This document shows positions 6,894 through 10,678 of a stretch of DNA of 10,678 bases, in pieces (within the stretch, counting starts at the first letter, position 1; the number at the start of each line of letters is the position of its first letter). The notes beneath the pieces were generated by a model, which saw only the letters and a list, made by a program, of their open reading frames with translations, did not search any database and was not told the origin of the DNA. The stretch is from Acidobacteriaceae bacterium (GTDB lineage: Bacteria; Acidobacteriota; Terriglobia; Bryobacterales; Bryobacteraceae), in the NCBI GenBank assembly GCA_019246575.1, contig JAFAQG010000032.1:1-10678 (forward strand), read 5' to 3'. Made by a program: the position numbers and the translations under genes.

Positions 6894-9875
6894 TTATTGA
6901 CCGGTGTACGTGACCCACATCGGCGAAACCCACACGAGGTTGCCGTCGTCCTGCTCGCCGCGGACATAATAGTAACTCGTCTTGCCGCTTTGGGCATTCA
7001 TGTCCGTCCAAGAGAACGATACCTCCACCGAATTCGGCGCGACGGAATAGACATAGTTGTTGTCTTTCACGACATAAACTTTTGTGAATTTCGACGTGCC
7101 GGTTAGCTTTACGTCCAGCGCGGGGCGCGTCGCGACCGAGAACGTATCGCCCATCATGTGAGTTCCGCTGTGTACATCGGCGAGAATATTGTCCGTTGCT
7201 CCGTAGACGTGACGCTTTCTCAGCCCATCGAGCACGGCATCCCTGCTGACGTCTGTCACATACACGTCGCTGTAGCTGATGTGGGTCGACACGTGATCGG
7301 AGCTCGCTTCGAATCCTAGCCGGTACCCTTTCGCGAGAGCCAGATTAACAAAACCCTTCGGCCGCCATCCGCCGATCGCATCTTTTTCGGAAATTGAGCG
7401 CGGCGCGTCGGGCATCTCGTAATTCTGGCGGTCGCCTTGATAGATTTCGACAATTGGTTCAACAGAAGGATCGTTATCGCGCCAATCCGTGCCCATGTTT
7501 GTCCCACTGGTATGCGAACCGACGATCCCGTTGAAGAATTTCAGATACGCGTAGAGCATCTGGGTATCGGGCGCGTGATTGGGAGGTGAATCGACCTTCG
7601 AAATCGGAAGCCGGGGCAAAGGACGAATGCCGCGCTGCGCGAAGATGACGTTGCGGTGCCCTTCCGGATACACGACGCTGCGCTCGTAATTAAACATCGG
7701 CGAAAACTTGCCCGGCGAGTAATAAATGTCCGTGAGCTTCTGAATCAGCCACCACGTGTACTCCCGGCCGCTGCCGTTATCGTGATCGCAGCATCCCACC
7801 CAATCGAGCGACGCGGCATCCAGAATATAGCGCCACTGATCGTAAATGGAGCCATCGAATCCGCCGTCCATCGAGATCTCGCTGTGCCGGTGAAACTCAC
7901 CGCGCGCTATTCGCAGCCCCGTAGATGCCATCCGGTACTCACGCAACCTTCGTATGGCCGCTAGCTCCACGTTGTCCGGCGAACTGTTCTGCGACTCGCT
8001 TCGCGCTGCCGCCGTCGCGGAGACTTGAGTTGCAGGTGGGAGCATAACTTCATTCGCATAGAGATCGTTTTCATAGGGGTCCTGGTCGCGAGCCGTTTGG
8101 GTGGTCCCGGCCGGGACGGTGCGATCGCTCAGCCGAACGACATGGAACTGCCGCCTCCCATCGGATGAACCAATAACAGCTAACTGGCCGGGTTTGGGAG
8201 ACGCCAAAGCCGGGCGATTGTCGAGCAGATTATCGCTGTGATTTAAAAAAATCGGGTGCGTCCAACGCGTGCCGTCGAAAGACGTAACGTATTCGGTCCA
8301 AACGGTACCGATCGGAGTCCACCAGGTCGGATGAGCGCTACGAAACGCAAGCCAGATGCGGCCCGAATCGTCGATCAGCAATCGCGGGCTGGTGTTTCTC
8401 GGATTTCGTTGATTCGGCGCTGGACGGCTCGCGGCTCGGTTCTTCGACGAGGCCGGATCGGGATCTAAGGAAACCTTCTCGTCTTGAACCCCAAGCTCAT
8501 CGGCGCGGAAACCCGGTGTTCCGGGCAACACGGTTCCTACGTCGGTTGCGAGCTCGACGGCACGCCCGTCCGCCTCGAACCCCCGGATCCGAACAACGCG
8601 TCCCTGGTAAACCGACACTCCCTCCGTATCGTAAGCGCCAAAGTCCTTCCCCCAACCACTGCCGCCTTCTTCATAGGCGACCCACAGGCGCCCGGAGGGG
8701 TCGTACGCAATCGAGGGATAGGCTTCGTAGCGCGGTGTAGCCGCAACGGGCTTTTCTGCGCTCCAAGAGTTCGGAGCAGTTGCCGTTCGCATATAGACGT
8801 CGTAATTTCCCGCCCGATACGAGTCCCATGCAACCGTAACGTGTCCGGCCTTGTCGGCCGCAATTGCAGGGTTCCACTCATTTGCGGACGAGTTCGAGAC
8901 AGCAACGGGCGCGCTAAACGCCGTCCCGTTCTGGACAGCGACAAAAATCGCCGCACGGCCGTTCCGCCAACCTTGCCACGCCACCCAAACGTTGCCTTTT
9001 GAATCGGTCACCGCGACCGCTGCAACATCCGACCCCGGCTCGCGTGAGATCTGAATCTGCTGGCCGGGTCTTCCGTTTTCTATTGGTCGCGCAAACACGT
9101 CGAAATCCCCGTTGTTATTCCCGGACCAGAAAACCCACGCACGGCCTTGTCCGTCGACAGCCACAGAAGTTCGATACAGATCCCCGGCGCCCGCCGTAAT
9201 CGCGATCGGCTCACCCCATTTCCCGCCCGAGTAGTTGCGCGCGAACACCTGATCTCCGCCTGTAGGCGTTTTTAACCGCGCAAAGTCGGTGATCGGTTCC
9301 TGCACCGGCGCGCGCAGGCGGTTGTGATCGGGGCTGTGCCGGAACATCACATACGCAATCCAGACATCGCCTCTGCGATCCGAAGCCGCAGAGGGAAAAT
9401 CCTCTTCTTCCGGTGTTTCGGTCAGACGGGCAGTAGGCGGGATTCGATCCACAAACACTCTGCCGTTCAGCTTTCGAACGCCCGTTCCGTACGGGATCTC
9501 GTTCAACGCCACATCGAAATTACCTTGCGCGGTTGTAACCCTCAACGCTGTCTTATCCGAAGCCGCGGAGAGGTTCGCGATAATTCCGTTCGCTACGACA
9601 TTACGGATCTGCTGTCCATTGAATTGTGTCCCGCCGCCAAAGAGACGAATCGGATGAGTGCTCGCATGCCACGAGGATCCCGATATAGAATCCTGGTCGT
9701 CGAATCGCCAGGGCTCGAGCGAGTTCAGGGCTCCGTCGCGGACCTGGAGCGAGCCATCCCACTTTGTGGACTCCGCATCTCCGATGCCGAAGAGAATGCG
9801 GACACTTCCTGGTGTCTGTCCGGCGACGGTCAGCGCGAAACATACAACCGCGATGAGCAGATTGGCAATTCTCAT
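6894..9875 (-). CDS. Secreted beta-propeller / PHP-family metallohydrolase (DUF3604/CehA-like), copy B
   Basis: The ATG at 9875 gives 993 residues with a clear signal peptide (MRIANLLIAVVCFALTVAG, likely cut before QTPG). An in-frame TTG at 9890 would add only five residues. The layout matches copy A: N-terminal domain with KWDGS and EPWRF; about seven propeller blades (roughly 160-585, e.g. GHVTVAWDSYRAGNYDVYMR); a PHP-type site at about 657-900 with GEFHRHS (H662, H664), CDH (D697, H698), NYE (E731), GHRN (H740), GSH (H788) and SSDHVSTH (D860, H861, H865); and a C-terminal beta-sandwich ending WVSPMWVTYTGQ. All likely metal ligands of copy A are kept. It carries a Pro/Arg/Asn-rich insertion (about 469-498) inside the propeller that copy A lacks. 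It follows the TonB-dependent receptor by 16 bp, with no good ribosome binding site, so translational coupling and co-transcription are likely. Hydrolytic function is a family inference; the substrate is unknown. Confidence 0.86.
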   Translation of the reverse strand: MRIANLLIAVVCFALTVAGQTPGSVRILFGIGDAESTKWDGSLQVRDGALNSLEPWRFDDQDSISGSSWHASTHPIRLFGGGTQFNGQQIRNVVANGIIANLSAASDKTALRVTTAQGNFDVALNEIPYGTGVRKLNGRVFVDRIPPTARLTETPEEEDFPSAASDRRGDVWIAYVMFRHSPDHNRLRAPVQEPITDFARLKTPTGGDQVFARNYSGGKWGEPIAITAGAGDLYRTSVAVDGQGRAWVFWSGNNNGDFDVFARPIENGRPGQQIQISREPGSDVAAVAVTDSKGNVWVAWQGWRNGRAAIFVAVQNGTAFSAPVAVSNSSANEWNPAIAADKAGHVTVAWDSYRAGNYDVYMRTATAPNSWSAEKPVAATPRYEAYPSIAYDPSGRLWVAYEEGGSGWGKDFGAYDTEGVSVYQGRVVRIRGFEADGRAVELATDVGTVLPGTPGFRADELGVQDEKVSLDPDPASSKNRAASRPAPNQRNPRNTSPRLLIDDSGRIWLAFRSAHPTWWTPIGTVWTEYVTSFDGTRWTHPIFLNHSDNLLDNRPALASPKPGQLAVIGSSDGRRQFHVVRLSDRTVPAGTTQTARDQDPYENDLYANEVMLPPATQVSATAAARSESQNSSPDNVELAAIRRLREYRMASTGLRIARGEFHRHSEISMDGGFDGSIYDQWRYILDAASLDWVGCCDHDNGSGREYTWWLIQKLTDIYYSPGKFSPMFNYERSVVYPEGHRNVIFAQRGIRPLPRLPISKVDSPPNHAPDTQMLYAYLKFFNGIVGSHTSGTNMGTDWRDNDPSVEPIVEIYQGDRQNYEMPDAPRSISEKDAIGGWRPKGFVNLALAKGYRLGFEASSDHVSTHISYSDVYVTDVSRDAVLDGLRKRHVYGATDNILADVHSGTHMMGDTFSVATRPALDVKLTGTSKFTKVYVVKDNNYVYSVAPNSVEVSFSWTDMNAQSGKTSYYYVRGEQDDGNLVWVSPMWVTYTGQ

Positions 9876-9891
9876 GATTGCCAATAGCAAA

Positions 9892-10678
9892 TCAAAAATA
9901 GAGCTTTAACGCAAGCTGGTTCTGGCGCTCGGGACTGACGACGCTCTTGATAATCGCGACCTGCGGATTGCCGATCTGCATACCCGCCCCATTAGGAAAG
10001 TTGAAGTTTGGGTGGTTCATGATATTGAACGACTCCGCGCGGAGCTGCAGCCGGAAACGCTCGCCGAATACGATGTCGCGGTGGATTCCTAGGTCCAGAT
10101 TCATGCTTCCGGGTCCCCGGATGATATTTCTCCCCGAGTTTCCGAAACAAACGCAGGTCGGCGCCTGAAATGCGCTGGTGTCAAACCAGTGGGATGGATC
10201 ACGCTGATCGGAAGGTAGATTACCGTCGCGAATGCGATTGGGTCGCGCGGTCGTATTAGTCGCCGTCGGGTCCGGAGTCAGCGTCACAGTAAAGGGCACC
10301 CCCGTCTGGGCGGAAAAAATTCCGGACAGCTCCCAATTACGAATAATGTGCGAGACAACCCCGCCTGATTTTCCGAATGGCAGCTGATAAAGCCCGCTCA
10401 CAACGAAGCGATGGCGGACATCGAAGTTCGAAGAGCCCTTCTGGGCGCGAAGGTTGCGTACGTCCTGAGGGCCGGGGTCGTTGTTGTCGTTTTGGTTCCC
10501 GCCCCCATCGATGGAGTGGCCGTAGGTGTAAGAAGTGAGTAAGCTCAGCCCCTTTGTAAAGCGCCGCTCGAGTTTTGCGATCAGCGCGTTGTAAGTCGAA
10601 TTGTCGAGCGGGCCGTAAACGTCGATATCGCCCAACCCCTGATACGGCCGCCGGGAGTTCACGGGCGTAGTGCCGGGG
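9892..10678 (-). CDS. TonB-dependent receptor, Oar-like outer-membrane beta-barrel, C-terminal part (partial)
   Basis: The frame is open from the window edge, reading PGTTPVNSRRPYQGLGDI, to TGA at 9894-9892; an apparent start inside it is just an internal valine codon. The 262 visible residues are the end of an outer-membrane barrel typical of Acidobacteriota carboxypeptidase-regulatory-like/TonB receptors: YNALIAKLERRFTKGLSLLTSY, GHSIDGGG, NFDVRHRFVVSGLYQLPFG, LRAESFNIMNHPNF, and a terminal LALKLYF whose last phenylalanine fits the BAM insertion signal. The plug and regulatory-like domains lie outside the window. Such receptors import or bind polymer fragments and similar ligands using TonB energy. 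Its ligand cannot be told. It sits immediately upstream of the copy B metallohydrolase in the same direction, suggesting joint work at the cell surface. Confidence 0.9.
   Translation of the reverse strand, partial: PGTTPVNSRRPYQGLGDIDVYGPLDNSTYNALIAKLERRFTKGLSLLTSYTYGHSIDGGGNQNDNNDPGPQDVRNLRAQKGSSNFDVRHRFVVSGLYQLPFGKSGGVVSHIIRNWELSGIFSAQTGVPFTVTLTPDPTATNTTARPNRIRDGNLPSDQRDPSHWFDTSAFQAPTCVCFGNSGRNIIRGPGSMNLDLGIHRDIVFGERFRLQLRAESFNIMNHPNFNFPNGAGMQIGNPQVAIIKSVVSPERQNQLALKLYF

Noticed and set aside
8484..9002. 172-codon plus-strand frame inside copy B
   Set aside because: Antisense to conserved propeller blades; composition is that of a shadow frame.
1..10678. CRISPR array, tRNA, insertion sequence or attachment site
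   Set aside because: No regularly spaced repeats, cloverleaf, transposase-like protein or flanking direct repeats were found, and nearly all bases are in coding sequence.

Overview
The window looks like chromosomal DNA of an Acidobacteriota member, probably close to Solibacter/Bryobacterales. This rests on three things: moderately high GC, the C-terminus of an Oar-like TonB-dependent receptor (motifs such as NFDVRHRFVVSGLYQLPFG, RAESFNIMNHPNF and a terminal KLYF), and large secreted proteins of kinds common in that phylum. Assignment is from protein character only; no rRNA or marker gene is present. No tRNA, rRNA, insertion sequence or CRISPR array was seen. Coding density is very high: the longest stretch without a gene is about 88 bp.

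Left block (1-3913, minus strand). This is a tight operon read right to left. The first gene encodes a 992-residue protein joining a complete CPC-type P1B heavy-metal ATPase to a complete HflK-type SPFH/band-7 protein in one uninterrupted frame. Five bases later comes hflC, the normal partner of hflK. A third gene probably starts with GTG overlapping the hflC stop and leaves the window after 15 codons. HflK and HflC are known elsewhere to form a membrane cage around the FtsH protease, so this locus physically ties a metal pump to that assembly. It is the most unusual feature here. The ATPase half also lacks an N-terminal metal-binding domain, has SEHML in place of the usual SEHPL, and carries an unusual HQLSS motif in its last membrane helix.

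Right block (about 4002-10678). Two large exported paralogues (about 944 and 993 residues) lie tail to tail, only 57 bp apart. Each has a signal peptide, a conserved N-terminal domain (WDGS-like and EPWRF motifs), about seven beta-propeller blades, a PHP-superfamily metallohydrolase domain related by motif to DUF3604/CehA-type enzymes, and a C-terminal beta-sandwich. The minus-strand copy follows a TonB-dependent receptor by 16 bp, suggesting co-transcription and a role in processing something at or outside the outer membrane. The substrate is unknown. The 57-bp gap between the paralogues holds a GC-rich imperfect inverted repeat that may be an interspersed element or a weak shared terminator.
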